Both the position numbers and the translations under genes were made by a program. This document shows, one piece after another, positions 15,256-23,524 of a stretch of 36,600 nucleotides of DNA; position 1 is the stretch's first letter; each line of letters opens with the position of its first letter. The notes beneath the pieces were generated by a model. The model worked only from the letters and a program-made list of their open reading frames with translations, was not told the DNA's origin and did not search any database. The DNA is from Spirochaetaceae bacterium (GTDB taxonomy: Bacteria > Spirochaetota > Spirochaetia > DSM-27196 > PWMO01), in the NCBI GenBank assembly GCA_007693325.1, contig REDW01000053.1, positions 1-36,600 of the forward strand, read 5' to 3'.

Positions 15256-18165
15256 TCAAGACGGCGACGTAAGAATCCGGCTCACACCACCTGACAGCTT
15301 CTCCACAACAATTTGCGCGGCGATCCGCTCTTTGAGCAGCGCAACATGCGAAATAACCCCCACGGTTTTCTGTCGCTGCTGCAGACTCTCCAATGCCGAG
15401 ATGGCAATATCGAGGCTCCCGGCGTCCAATGAACCAAATCCCTCGTCGATGAACAGTGTGTCTATGCGCACCGTTCGACCTGCCAGATCGGACAGTCCCA
15501 GCGCAAGCGCCAGGCTGGCCAGAAAGCTTTCACCGCCGGAGAGGCTCTGCATCGGCCGGCGCACCGAGGCCTGGTGCAGGTCCTCGATATCGAGCCCCAG
15601 CTGGTTGGATTGGTTGCCAACGATGCGATAGCGGTCGCTCAGTTGAGCGAGGTGCCTGTTGGCGTGGCGCATCAGCAGATCCAGCGAGATCGACTGGGCG
15701 ATAGTGCGAAACCTGGCCCCGTCGTGCGACCCGATCAGCTCATCGAGCAGCGCCCAGGCCTTCAGCTGCTGCTGCTTCTGCTCGAGCTCCGTGCGTTTGC
15801 GTTGCAGAATGGCACGATCGCGGTCGTCGCGCTCAATCCGGTTCTGCAGGGTTGTCAGTTCACGCAGTATCTGCTCGGCCCGCTGCTGCATACTCTCGTG
15901 TTCGCGCAGGAAACGCTCAGCCTCGGCGCCCTCCAGTGTCTGGTTGTCTCGCAGTTCCTCGATTTCCTCTTCGGCACTGCGCAACAGCGTAGCCGCCTCG
16001 CCGGCGCGCGCCTCAAGTTCCTGTTTAAGCTCTTGCAACTGCTGTTCCTCCGTCTGGCTCAGTCGGGCTTTGCGCAGCTGCTCCACGCCGGCGATATCGG
16101 TGTCCGCCAGCAGAGATTCGAGCTCGCTCTGACGCCGGTCAAGCCGTTCGCGGGCGGCGCGTTCATCGCGGATGCGGCTGGCCAGCACTGCCTGAGCGCT
16201 GTCCGCGCTGCGCTGCTTGCGCTGATAGTCCTCTTCGGCCTGGCCAACGTCGAGTTCTTTACCCTGTTGCTTGCGCACAGCTTCTGCGGACACTGGAGGC
16301 AAGCCGCGACGTTTGGCGTCGAGTTCGCGGATGGCTTGCTCACCGTCCGCAAGTCGATGCTCTGCTCCAACGATTGCCTGCAGTGCGGAGTTGAGTTCGG
16401 CAAGGTGGCCGCGGTAGGAATCGGCGCGTTGCTTCAACTCCTGCAGCAGTGCCTGCTCTTGTGTGGGAGGCGGCAGTGCAATAGCGAAGGCCTCGAGCTG
16501 TGCTGCCAATTGCGCTTCGCTCGCCCGGCAATCGTGCAGCTTGTGCGACACTTTTTCGCAGTCACGCTGCAGCTGCTGCAGATCGACCATCGCGTGTTCC
16601 AGTCTGGACCGCAGCGTTGTCGCCTGCGCTTCGGCCATGTCCGCTTCGGTTGACAGTTCGGCAAGCTCGCTATCGGCCACGGCTGTTTCGGTAATCCGGT
16701 GGTCGGTGGCGCCGCACAGCGGGCACGGCCGGCCTGGTAGCAGCTCATTGCGATATACAGCCAGGTCGGCGACCAGTCTGGCATTGCGCAAGCGCTGCTG
16801 GATTCCTTTGAGCGTCTCCTCTGCGCTGTCGCGCTCGCGGCGTATAGCTTCAACGGCCCGTTCAGCCCGCAGCGGCAGCTGCGCCAGCAATGCCTCACTG
16901 GGAGCGCACTCTTGCAGCGGTTGGTCGCAGAGATCCTGCGCGCGTTGGTGCGCTGTCTGCCATTGCTCGGCAAGCGCCGCTCGTGCTGCGCGAACCTCGG
17001 TCAGCGCAGTTACCAGCTCGGCGTACCGATCAGCAATTGCTGCATCCCGCTGGTGATCTTCGAGCCACGCCTGCTCGGCAGCCAGCGCGCCTCGGGCAAC
17101 CTCGAGCATGCCGCGTGCATCGTCGGTTTGCTCCTGGGTACGCTGTAGCGCAGAAGACAGGCCGCGGTGCAGGATCTCGGTGGCGTGGTTCAGCTGCTGC
17201 CGGGCGTGCAGCGCTTCTTCTTGATCGGCGCTGAGCTGCTCACACAGGTTGTTTCTCTCGCGTTCGGCGGCCTCCAGTCGGGCAAGTGGTTCGAGATAGG
17301 GGTGCAGCCGGCGGTGGCGTTCCAGCCGCGAGAGTTCATCGGCGCGGCGTGCGCGCTCGGCTTCTACCTCGGCCTGTTGCGCCGCCCACGTGGTACGCCG
17401 CTGAATGACTTCCTGAAGCCGTACCACGCGAGCCCGCATATCGCCGGCGGCCTGGAGCTCCTGTTTGACCGAGCGATACGCAGCGCTGAGCGCTTCAATC
17501 TGACGCTCGGTTTCGCTTCTGGCTTCCTCATCGAGCACTTCCAGTTGCTGCAGCAACTGCTGTTGCTGTTGCAGAGCCATTTTGCGCGCGCGCAGCTGGT
17601 GGTGCACCAGCCTGCCGAGCTCGGAGTAGATTGCGGTTCCGGTCAGACTTTCGAGCAGCTCGGCGCGCTCAGCCGGTCTGGCCTTCAGGAATCGTGCAAA
17701 CTCGCCCTGCGCCAGTAACACGCTGCGCAGAAAGCGGTCATAATCGAGACCGATCAGCTCTTCGATCTTCTGCTCGCACTCCTGGATCTTCTGCGTCAGC
17801 GGGACACCCGCGGCGTTGTAGACGTAGCGCTGTGCTGGTTGGAGCGCGCCGTCGGGTTTGCCGCGCGCACGACGTAACTGCCACGTTGCGCGAAACACTC
17901 CAGCGCTAACTGCAAACTCCACTTCGGCGTTGCACTCGCCGCAGTGACGACTCATCACGTCTTCGGGACTGGGGCGGTTGCCGTAGCGCGCCGCTCTGCC
18001 GTAGAGCGCCAGTGTCACTGCGTCGAGTATGGTGGACTTACCGGCGCCGGTGGGGCCGGTGATGGCAAACAGCCCGGCTCCGGCCAGCGGTTGGCGGGCC
18101 AGCTCGATAACGTGGCTGCCGCGTAGAGAGTTCAGGTTTGTCAGAGCAATGCGCAGCACTCTCAT
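15256..18165 (-). CDS. sbcC: Exonuclease SbcC (Rad50-like ATPase)
   Basis: A 969-residue SMC-like ATPase, partner of SbcD in cleaving DNA hairpins and processing breaks. The N-terminal nucleotide site is TGPTGAGKST (Walker A, residues 36-45). Two long coiled-coil arms rich in Gln, Glu, Arg and Leu flank the zinc hook RPCPLCGATDH (Cys481 and Cys484). The C-terminal head has the signature SLSGGESFLASLALALGLSD and Walker B LFIDEGFGSLD, then GVISHV. Its ATG overlaps the sbcD stop by four bases. Length is within the usual 900-1050 range. Confidence 0.96.
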   Translation of the reverse strand: MRVLRIALTNLNSLRGSHVIELARQPLAGAGLFAITGPTGAGKSTILDAVTLALYGRAARYGNRPSPEDVMSRHCGECNAEVEFAVSAGVFRATWQLRRARGKPDGALQPAQRYVYNAAGVPLTQKIQECEQKIEELIGLDYDRFLRSVLLAQGEFARFLKARPAERAELLESLTGTAIYSELGRLVHHQLRARKMALQQQQQLLQQLEVLDEEARSETERQIEALSAAYRSVKQELQAAGDMRARVVRLQEVIQRRTTWAAQQAEVEAERARRADELSRLERHRRLHPYLEPLARLEAAERERNNLCEQLSADQEEALHARQQLNHATEILHRGLSSALQRTQEQTDDARGMLEVARGALAAEQAWLEDHQRDAAIADRYAELVTALTEVRAARAALAEQWQTAHQRAQDLCDQPLQECAPSEALLAQLPLRAERAVEAIRRERDSAEETLKGIQQRLRNARLVADLAVYRNELLPGRPCPLCGATDHRITETAVADSELAELSTEADMAEAQATTLRSRLEHAMVDLQQLQRDCEKVSHKLHDCRASEAQLAAQLEAFAIALPPPTQEQALLQELKQRADSYRGHLAELNSALQAIVGAEHRLADGEQAIRELDAKRRGLPPVSAEAVRKQQGKELDVGQAEEDYQRKQRSADSAQAVLASRIRDERAARERLDRRQSELESLLADTDIAGVEQLRKARLSQTEEQQLQELKQELEARAGEAATLLRSAEEEIEELRDNQTLEGAEAERFLREHESMQQRAEQILRELTTLQNRIERDDRDRAILQRKRTELEQKQQQLKAWALLDELIGSHDGARFRTIAQSISLDLLMRHANRHLAQLSDRYRIVGNQSNQLGLDIEDLHQASVRRPMQSLSGGESFLASLALALGLSDLAGRTVRIDTLFIDEGFGSLDAGSLDIAISALESLQQRQKTVGVISHVALLKERIAAQIVVEKLSGGVSRILTSPS

Positions 18166-19439
18166 TGATCCAGTGTGTCCTGTGCCTGCTGTTGCAGCTC
18201 CAGCAGCTCGGCGAAGGCGGCGCGCAGTTGGTCCACCTCCTGAGGTTGCAGGTCGCTGCGGCGATCGAGTAATTGCTGGAAAACGCTCGCGGGGTCATCG
18301 ATGAGTGCCTCGATCGCCTCGTCTTCACTCAAGGGCACTGCGGCGGTCGGGGTTTCGCTGATAGACCGATCGCGCACCACGCGCAGCACCTCGTAGCTGC
18401 GCTCGGCGGTCAGCTGCAGTACCTGTTCGTTGAGATCAGCGGCGTCTGCAGCACCGCTGATCGTCACTTCGAGCCAGGCCGGCAGCGCGGCGCTGCCGGG
18501 ATCAAAACGCTCGATCGCTGTCTTGAGTTCGCGTGCTGTTGTGCGCAGCTGATGCAGCGCGCGAAATCGCGGAACAGATACAGTGTGGCACTCGATTTTC
18601 CGTCCGGTCACGTCGAGCAACCGGACCTGCTTCTCATCGCGGGCCTCGCTGAAGCTGAGCGCTATTGGGGATCCCGCGTAACAGACGTGTCCGGCGCGGC
18701 CGAAACTCTGCGGCCGATGCAGATGTCCCAGCGCCACGTAGTCAAATAGATCGGCAAAGATCTCCGGCGTAACGGCTCCCAGTCCGCCTATATGGATATC
18801 GCGTTCGCTGTCGGACGGGGTAGCCCCAAGCACCGTCAAATGACCGGTAGCGATGGTCGGACAGGCGCTGCGAAGCTGTGACGCTGCCGCAGCGGTCTGG
18901 CGGTAGACCAGCTCCAAACCACTGACAAGCTGGGTGCGGATTTCCGCCGGCGACTCTCCGGGGCTGCCGAGACGCAGGTCACGCTCGCGCAGGAACGGGA
19001 CCATCGCGATCGCAATCTTTGGGTCCCGTTGATGCGGCAGCAGCAGGATGCGGGCCGCAGGTTGGCTTTCCAGGTAACCGCATACGTGGACGTTGAGTGC
19101 GCGCAGCGCCTGCCGCGGAGCCTCCAGCTGCGCTGCCGAATCGTGGTTGCCGGCGATAAGCGCTACCGCGCAGTGCTGTTGCTGCGCCAGCGTAGCGATG
19201 AAGTCGTAATAACGCTGCAAGGCGCTGTTGGAGGGGTTTGCCGTATCGAAGATATCTCCGCTGACCAGGATGGCGTCCACTGCGTGGTCTTGCACCAGCT
19301 GCAGCAGCCAGCGCAGAAAGAGCTCGTGCTCGTCGTCGCGCGTTCGGTCGTTCAGCTGTTTGCCCAGGTGCCAGTCGGCGCTGTGCACAATCCGGTAGTT
19401 GTCGGGGCGCTTGGGCGGTATAGACTCCGGCGTGATCAT
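18162..19439 (-). CDS. sbcD: Exonuclease SbcD (Mre11-like nuclease)
   Basis: A 425-residue metallophosphoesterase that forms the nuclease of SbcCD. The metal-binding motifs appear in order: HSADWHLGK (about 20-28), VSGDIFDTANP (about 60-70), AGNHDSAAQ (about 98-106) and VALGHLHRPQ (about 241-250). The C-terminal part is the SbcC-binding cap region. The start ATG at 19439 lacks a Shine-Dalgarno sequence, but AATAAT (19448-19453) lies eight bases before it, possibly a -10 without a good -35. It is divergent from the haem membrane protein at 19496. Confidence 0.95.
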   Translation of the reverse strand: MITPESIPPKRPDNYRIVHSADWHLGKQLNDRTRDDEHELFLRWLLQLVQDHAVDAILVSGDIFDTANPSNSALQRYYDFIATLAQQQHCAVALIAGNHDSAAQLEAPRQALRALNVHVCGYLESQPAARILLLPHQRDPKIAIAMVPFLRERDLRLGSPGESPAEIRTQLVSGLELVYRQTAAAASQLRSACPTIATGHLTVLGATPSDSERDIHIGGLGAVTPEIFADLFDYVALGHLHRPQSFGRAGHVCYAGSPIALSFSEARDEKQVRLLDVTGRKIECHTVSVPRFRALHQLRTTARELKTAIERFDPGSAALPAWLEVTISGAADAADLNEQVLQLTAERSYEVLRVVRDRSISETPTAAVPLSEDEAIEALIDDPASVFQQLLDRRSDLQPQEVDQLRAAFAELLELQQQAQDTLDQ

Positions 19440-19459
19440 TCAGCCCCATTATTGCATAT

Positions 19460-19488
19460 TTGCACACAACGCATACAGGGATTATAAT
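19460..19488 (+). promoter_or_regulatory. Predicted promoter giving a leaderless haem-protein mRNA
   Basis: TTGCAC (19460-19465), a 17-base spacer and a perfect TATAAT (19483-19488). Seven bases separate the box from the ATG at 19496. The box sits in the palindrome ATTATAAT (19481-19488), which reads as a -10 on both strands and could also serve sbcD with a leader of about 35 bases. Confidence 0.6.
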
Positions 19489-19495
19489 AGCAATC

Positions 19496-20155
19496 ATGTC
19501 AGCTTCAACACGCGATGCTGCAGCGGGTTCCACTGCAGCCGGAAAGATTGTTGTCTTCGTTGCGGTTGTGGTTCCGCTGCTTCCCGCTGCAGCCTGGCTA
19601 CGCGAGGCCGTGCAGATGTACACTATGGGACTGGATGCCGCTTTTCTGGGGCTTTATCTGCCGGCGCGACTGCTGGCGCTGGTTGGCCTGGTTCTGATGT
19701 TCTATCAGTTTGTGCTGGCGTCGCGCGTCGGTCTGCTGCAGCGCTGGTTCAAGCGGGCGTCGCTGCTGAAAACGCACCGCAGTCTAGGCAAAGCCGCCTA
19801 CCTGCTGGTGCTGATTCACGGCGTGGCGATGCTCGCGTTTGACCTTGTAGCTACCGGAGAGATCTATCTCTTCACCGAGAAGACGCTTGGTCTGATCGGC
19901 CTGATACTGCTTACTTTCGGCGTCCTTGCAGCATGGTTCTTCAAGCCGCTGAAGCTGTCGCTCAAGCAGTGGCGTACTATCCATCTTGTGACCTACGTTG
20001 TATTCCCGATGGTGATAGTGCACGCATTGGCGCTTGGTACTACCGTCAACTCGGTTCCGTTGGTGCGCGCTTTGTTTATTGCCATGCTGCTGGGGTACGT
20101 GCTCTTGCTGCTGCATCGGCTCTATCTGGTTGTTACCCGCAGGCGGGCAGCGTAG
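19496..20155 (+). CDS. Ferric-reductase-like transmembrane haem b protein
   Basis: A 219-residue integral membrane protein with about six helices. Four histidines follow the bis-haem spacing of the ferric reductase/NADPH oxidase membrane domain: His94 and His108 in one helix, His163 and His176 in a later one. It has no FAD/NAD domain, so it is only the membrane part, as in MsrQ/YedZ-like proteins. It probably moves electrons across the membrane between a quinol or flavin donor and a periplasmic acceptor. The cupredoxin gene 90 bases downstream is an attractive candidate acceptor, though it has its own promoter. The ATG at 19496 was chosen over the TTG at 19460, which is part of the -35. Confidence 0.82.
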   Translation: MSASTRDAAAGSTAAGKIVVFVAVVVPLLPAAAWLREAVQMYTMGLDAAFLGLYLPARLLALVGLVLMFYQFVLASRVGLLQRWFKRASLLKTHRSLGKAAYLLVLIHGVAMLAFDLVATGEIYLFTEKTLGLIGLILLTFGVLAAWFFKPLKLSLKQWRTIHLVTYVVFPMVIVHALALGTTVNSVPLVRALFIAMLLGYVLLLLHRLYLVVTRRRAA

Positions 20156-20210
20156 CGGCTGCGTCGCTGCCGCGGAAATCCACTCGGTGGCAGCGAGTCC
20201 GGAAAAATAG
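20156..20210 (+). repeat. Hairpin between the haem protein and cupredoxin genes
   Basis: Arms TCGCTGCC (20164-20171) and GGCAGCGA (20189-20196) form a perfect 8-base stem with a 17-base loop. There is no T tract directly after it, though GGAAAAATAG follows. Terminator function is possible but weak. Confidence 0.35.
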
Positions 20211-20239
20211 TTGACCCAGATTGTCGTCTTACGTACCTT
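20211..20239 (+). promoter_or_regulatory. Predicted promoter giving a leaderless cupredoxin mRNA
   Basis: TTGACC (20211-20216), a 17-base spacer and TACCTT (20234-20239), ending six bases before the ATG at 20246. The six bases GGTGGT are not a good Shine-Dalgarno sequence and are too close to the ATG. Confidence 0.45.
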
Positions 20240-20245
20240 GGTGGT

Positions 20246-20626
20246 ATGAAAACGCAAAAAATTGTATTGATTGTGGCGCTATTGACGCTGGTGTTTGCCG
20301 CTCCGGTGATTTCCCAGGACGCTGTAGATCTGACCGGTGAGAGCGGATCGGTGAGGGAAATCGAAGTCAGCAGCAGCGGTTTGCGATTCACGCCCAACGA
20401 GATTCGTGTCAACCTCGGTGATACCGTCCGCATCACCTATCGTAACGGCGGAGGCCGCCACGACTGGGTCATCGATGAGTTCGACGCCGCCACACCGGTG
20501 ATTGCCGCCGGCCAGACCTCTACGGTAGAGTTTGTGGCCGACCAGGCCGGCAGCTTCGAGTTCTACTGCAGTGTCCCGGGACATCGCGCCAGCGGCATGG
20601 TTGGCACATTGGTGGTTGTCGAATAG
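20246..20626 (+). CDS. Secreted cupredoxin (type-1 blue copper protein)
   Basis: A 126-residue protein with a signal peptide (residues 1-24, ending in VISQ). The mature part is a Greek-key beta domain: LRFTPNEIRVNLGDTVRITYRN read as the early strands, and the copper ligands His72 (GRHDW), Cys108, His113 and Met118 (YCSVPGHRASGM), a complete type-1 copper site. The likely role is a periplasmic one-electron carrier, or copper binding. The family context resembles azurin/plastocyanin and sulfocyanin-like proteins. The upstream neighbour is a haem b membrane protein on the same strand. Confidence 0.88.
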   Translation: MKTQKIVLIVALLTLVFAAPVISQDAVDLTGESGSVREIEVSSSGLRFTPNEIRVNLGDTVRITYRNGGGRHDWVIDEFDAATPVIAAGQTSTVEFVADQAGSFEFYCSVPGHRASGMVGTLVVVE

Positions 20627-20646
20627 GGCAGCCTGTTCGGCTGCCC
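20626..20646. terminator. Hairpin between convergent cupredoxin and lipoprotein genes
   Basis: GGGCAGCC (20626-20633) and GGCTGCCC (20639-20646) form a perfect 8-base GC stem with the five-base loop TGTTC, starting in the cupredoxin stop codon. It lies 15 bases from the end of the convergent gene and may end both transcripts. No T tract is present on either side. Confidence 0.5.
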
Positions 20647-20661
20647 CATTGACCGGTTGGA

Positions 20662-23139
20662 TTACTGCGACAGGAAGAACTCAACTCGCCGGTTCTTCCA
20701 GCGGTTCTGTTCGTCACCGTGGGGGACTACCGGAGCCCAGCCACCACGCCCGACGGTTGTCATTCGCGCGGCGGGTACACCGCGCTGCACAAGCGCTGCC
20801 CTGATTGCGCGTGCGCGGGCGGTTGAGAGCGGCATCAGGGTCTGGTTTTCTTCGTTCTGCCACACTGATTCCGGGCGATTCCAGAGTACACGCACCGCGT
20901 GACCCTCGAGTTCGATATTGTGGTCACGGTAGCGCGATAGAATCTCGGCCAGACGGTCCAGGGTAGCCAGGTTTGTTCTGCGTGTCTCGGCTGGAACATC
21001 GGTAAAGTCTGCCGTGAACGGTTTGAAGTAGATACTCGAGATGACAATCTGCAGCCGGTCTCCAACGCGCATCACCAGAATATCAATTGGCACGCTGAAC
21101 TCGGCACTGCCGCGGTTTCCAACGCTGTCTTCGGCGTGTACTGCGAGCGTGTAGTCGCTGGCCGACTGAACCCACTCGCCGCTGTCCGAGGTTCCGTCCC
21201 ACTGGAATACGCCGTTGCGGAACGAGCGCGACGGTATCTGTCTGAAACGGTTGCCCATTGGATCGAGAATCTCGGCGGACCACTGACGGACGCCGCTGGG
21301 GTCACTGACCGATACCGCAATACGCAGCGTGTTGCGCGCTTCATCGTCAACCGGCTGGAACGGAAGCTGGCCCATGGTCACGTTGATTGCCGGGGGCGTG
21401 CGGTCGAGGCGCACAGGGTACTCGGTTACCTCATTAGCGAGATTGCCCTTTTCGTATTCGACTTCGAGGCGCCCGAAGTACAGCCCTTCGGCAGCGGCGC
21501 CGGCTGGTGAGCTGCCGTCCCAGGTGATGGTCTCGGCTACGGTACGGATGTCAGCCGGTTGGTGGCGCATAACCTCGTTGCCTGCTTCATCGATCACCGC
21601 AAATCCCCAGCGCGATACACCGTCGGGCACCTGGGTTGCCAGATCGAACTCTACTGCCTTGTATTCGGCGTCCGCAGCAGGGTTGAACGATGTGCGCCTC
21701 GGGGTAACCCGGACCGGGGTGGGTCGAGTATCGACCACGATGCGGGGCACGCTGAAGGCTGCGCTGTTACCGGCCCTGTCTGTGGCCGTCAGTGTGTAGC
21801 GGTAGGCCCCGTCCGGCACCACTTCGCCGCGCGTGTCGGTGCCGTCCCAGTCAAACGAACCGAGTCTGCCGACCCAATGGTACTCACGCACGATCCCACC
21901 GTTCTGATCGCTCAGGACGCCGTACCAGTCGAGGGTCTCGCGGGAGTGCTGGGTGATTGTGACCGTGTCGCGTCGCCCGTCACCGTCGGGTGAGAAGAGC
22001 GTCCAGGAGGCACGAACGGTTGCCTGTGGTGACGTGACGTCGAGTTCGAACGGCTGCGAACTGACCACAGGGCTGTAGCCGTTGAGATATACCGCGCGCA
22101 ACTCGCCGTTGTAGACGCCTTCAGCGAGTCTGCGGCCGGTATTGTCCCGACCGTCGAAGCGAACCACTCCGGAAGTGAGCGCCTCGGCGGGATAGGTGCG
22201 CACCGTTACCCCACGCGCGTTCTTGACCAACAGACCTATATCGGTCAACTGTTCACGGCCGTCGACGCGGATCGTGAATTCCACCGTGTCCTGCACCCCG
22301 TCGCCGTTTGGCGAGAACGCCAGCGGAGACACCGTCAAATTGACTGCGAAGCTGCGGCGATCAAGCACAATATCATCCAGAGTTGTTTCGAAGCTGTTGC
22401 CGGCTCTGTCGGTTGAACGCAGTACATAGCGATAAGCGCCGTCAGCCGCGGGTGTTCCGTCAGTGCCGCTACCGTCCCAGACAGCGGTTTGCGGCAGCCC
22501 GCTCCAGCGGAAGCTTTTGACGGGAGTTCCTTCTGCTGTGACGATCTCGGCGGTCCAGAGGTCCTCGCTTGAGGCATCCTGGTGCTGAAGTTCCAGCACA
22601 TCCTGCCTGCCGTCTCCGGTTGGCGCGAACACCGTATAGGGGGCCACTACGGTTGCTCGCGGCGGTGTGTTATCCACCACTACGCGGATATCCGGTGAGC
22701 TGCCGCGGTTGTTGCTGTAGTCCCACGCGCTGACGCTCAACAGGTAGACTCCGTCTTCAACCCAGGCGCCGTTGTAGTCGGTTCCACCCCAGCGTATGCT
22801 TTCAGGCGGATCCACCACCGGCGGTCGGCGCAGGAGACCTCGCAGTCCGGTTGGCTTGAAGTTCTGTTCTCCGTAGGAGAAAACATCTCGACCGGACTCG
22901 GATACAATCTGAACCTCCCAGCCGGCAAGTCGCAATCCCTGCATCTCGGGTATGTCCAGTGCAAGGATCACTTCGTCCTGGATGCCGTCCTGGTTGCGCG
23001 GGGAAATGTATATCGCCTGCGGGTCATCCAGATCTAGCGGGATATCGCCCTGAAATGATGCACACGATACCAGTGCAACCACCAGGGTGCCGAGCGCAAC
23101 TGTGCGTAGCAGTCTTGCCGCATTCCATGACCGTTTCAT
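20662..23139 (-). CDS. Outer-membrane lipoprotein with six FlgD/Ig-like repeats and an OmpA domain
   Basis: An 825-residue protein. The signal peptide ends in the lipobox LVSC (Cys26). Six tandem units each open with a Ca-site-like loop: SPRNQDGIQD, APTGDGRQD, SPNGDGVQD, SPDGDGRRD, NPAADAEYK and QPVDDEARN. Each continues through DWDGTD/AVWDGSGTDG and GAYRYVLRSTDRAGN, the FlgD-type Ig-like module. The last two loops have lost acidic residues. The C-terminal about 130 residues are an OmpA/MotB peptidoglycan-binding domain (LEGHAVRV ... LSTARARAIRAALVQRGVPAARMTTVGRG ... NRWKNRRVEFFL). It probably links the outer membrane to the wall and projects an Ig-like stalk. GAGGAG precedes the ATG, which overlaps the stop of the upstream small gene by four bases (ATGA). 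Confidence 0.88.
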   Translation of the reverse strand: MKRSWNAARLLRTVALGTLVVALVSCASFQGDIPLDLDDPQAIYISPRNQDGIQDEVILALDIPEMQGLRLAGWEVQIVSESGRDVFSYGEQNFKPTGLRGLLRRPPVVDPPESIRWGGTDYNGAWVEDGVYLLSVSAWDYSNNRGSSPDIRVVVDNTPPRATVVAPYTVFAPTGDGRQDVLELQHQDASSEDLWTAEIVTAEGTPVKSFRWSGLPQTAVWDGSGTDGTPAADGAYRYVLRSTDRAGNSFETTLDDIVLDRRSFAVNLTVSPLAFSPNGDGVQDTVEFTIRVDGREQLTDIGLLVKNARGVTVRTYPAEALTSGVVRFDGRDNTGRRLAEGVYNGELRAVYLNGYSPVVSSQPFELDVTSPQATVRASWTLFSPDGDGRRDTVTITQHSRETLDWYGVLSDQNGGIVREYHWVGRLGSFDWDGTDTRGEVVPDGAYRYTLTATDRAGNSAAFSVPRIVVDTRPTPVRVTPRRTSFNPAADAEYKAVEFDLATQVPDGVSRWGFAVIDEAGNEVMRHQPADIRTVAETITWDGSSPAGAAAEGLYFGRLEVEYEKGNLANEVTEYPVRLDRTPPAINVTMGQLPFQPVDDEARNTLRIAVSVSDPSGVRQWSAEILDPMGNRFRQIPSRSFRNGVFQWDGTSDSGEWVQSASDYTLAVHAEDSVGNRGSAEFSVPIDILVMRVGDRLQIVISSIYFKPFTADFTDVPAETRRTNLATLDRLAEILSRYRDHNIELEGHAVRVLWNRPESVWQNEENQTLMPLSTARARAIRAALVQRGVPAARMTTVGRGGWAPVVPHGDEQNRWKNRRVEFFLSQ

Positions 23140-23405
23140 AGTGTTTCTCCTCTGACTTGGTACTCGTCTTTTATCTGCTCTACGCGCAACAGCGTTAGGC
23201 CCATGTTGCGAACTGCCGCGATCACGCCGTAGAGCTCGCTCTGATCGCGTACGTATCCGCTGATACGCGTATGTTGTCCGGGCAGCTGCAGCAGCTGCCA
23301 GCCGTCCAGCCGTTCATCCCACACCTCGGTCAGCACCCCTTCGATGTCGAGCGCGTAGTGTTCTTCGGGTGGACCGCTGCTCCGTATCGTCGTGTCATCC
23401 TGCAC
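23136..23405 (-). CDS. Small uncharacterised protein with a VRDQSELYGVIAAVRNMGLTLLRV motif region
   Basis: An 89-residue cytoplasmic protein with no signal peptide. It starts at GTG with GGAGG eight bases upstream. The N-terminal half reads as beta strands (HYALDIEGVL, WQLLQLPG). The C-terminal half carries a helix signature GYVRDQSELYGVIAAVRNMG followed by LTLLRVEQI. I recall similar short proteins of unknown function in Actinobacteria and other phyla with a DQ-x-x-LxGxLxxVRDLGL pattern, but cannot name the family. Its stop overlaps the ATG of the lipoprotein gene, so the two are translated together. No function can be assigned. Confidence 0.75.
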   Translation of the reverse strand: MQDDTTIRSSGPPEEHYALDIEGVLTEVWDERLDGWQLLQLPGQHTRISGYVRDQSELYGVIAAVRNMGLTLLRVEQIKDEYQVRGETL

Positions 23406-23524
23406 TCAGCTATCCTCCGTAAATTCACTTCTGATAATAGCTCGTGGTCCCGGCAGCGCAGCCTGTCAAAAGGTGGGTTTTTGGTAGGGTTTTTGGTAGG
23501 GTCTGTGGTCAGGCATTGACCAGT
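23406..23524 (-). promoter_or_regulatory. Repeat-rich regulatory region before the small gene and lipoprotein
   Basis: Reading along the minus strand from the end of the LuxR gene, the region holds a 6+5+6 palindrome TGGTCAATGCCTGACCA (23506-23522), three G-rich 11-12-base direct repeats on the plus strand (23472-23482, 23483-23494, 23495-23505: GGTGGGTTTTT, GGTAGGGTTTTT, GGTAGGGTCTG), then TTGACA (23464-23469) and TATTAT (23434-23439). The spacer between the last two is 24 bases, too long for a normal promoter, so either one is chance or an activator is needed. Confidence 0.5.

Noticed and set aside
23434..23469. TTGACA/TATTAT as a normal promoter
   Set aside because: The spacer is 24 bases, beyond the 15-20 range. 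It is kept only as a possible activator-dependent element.
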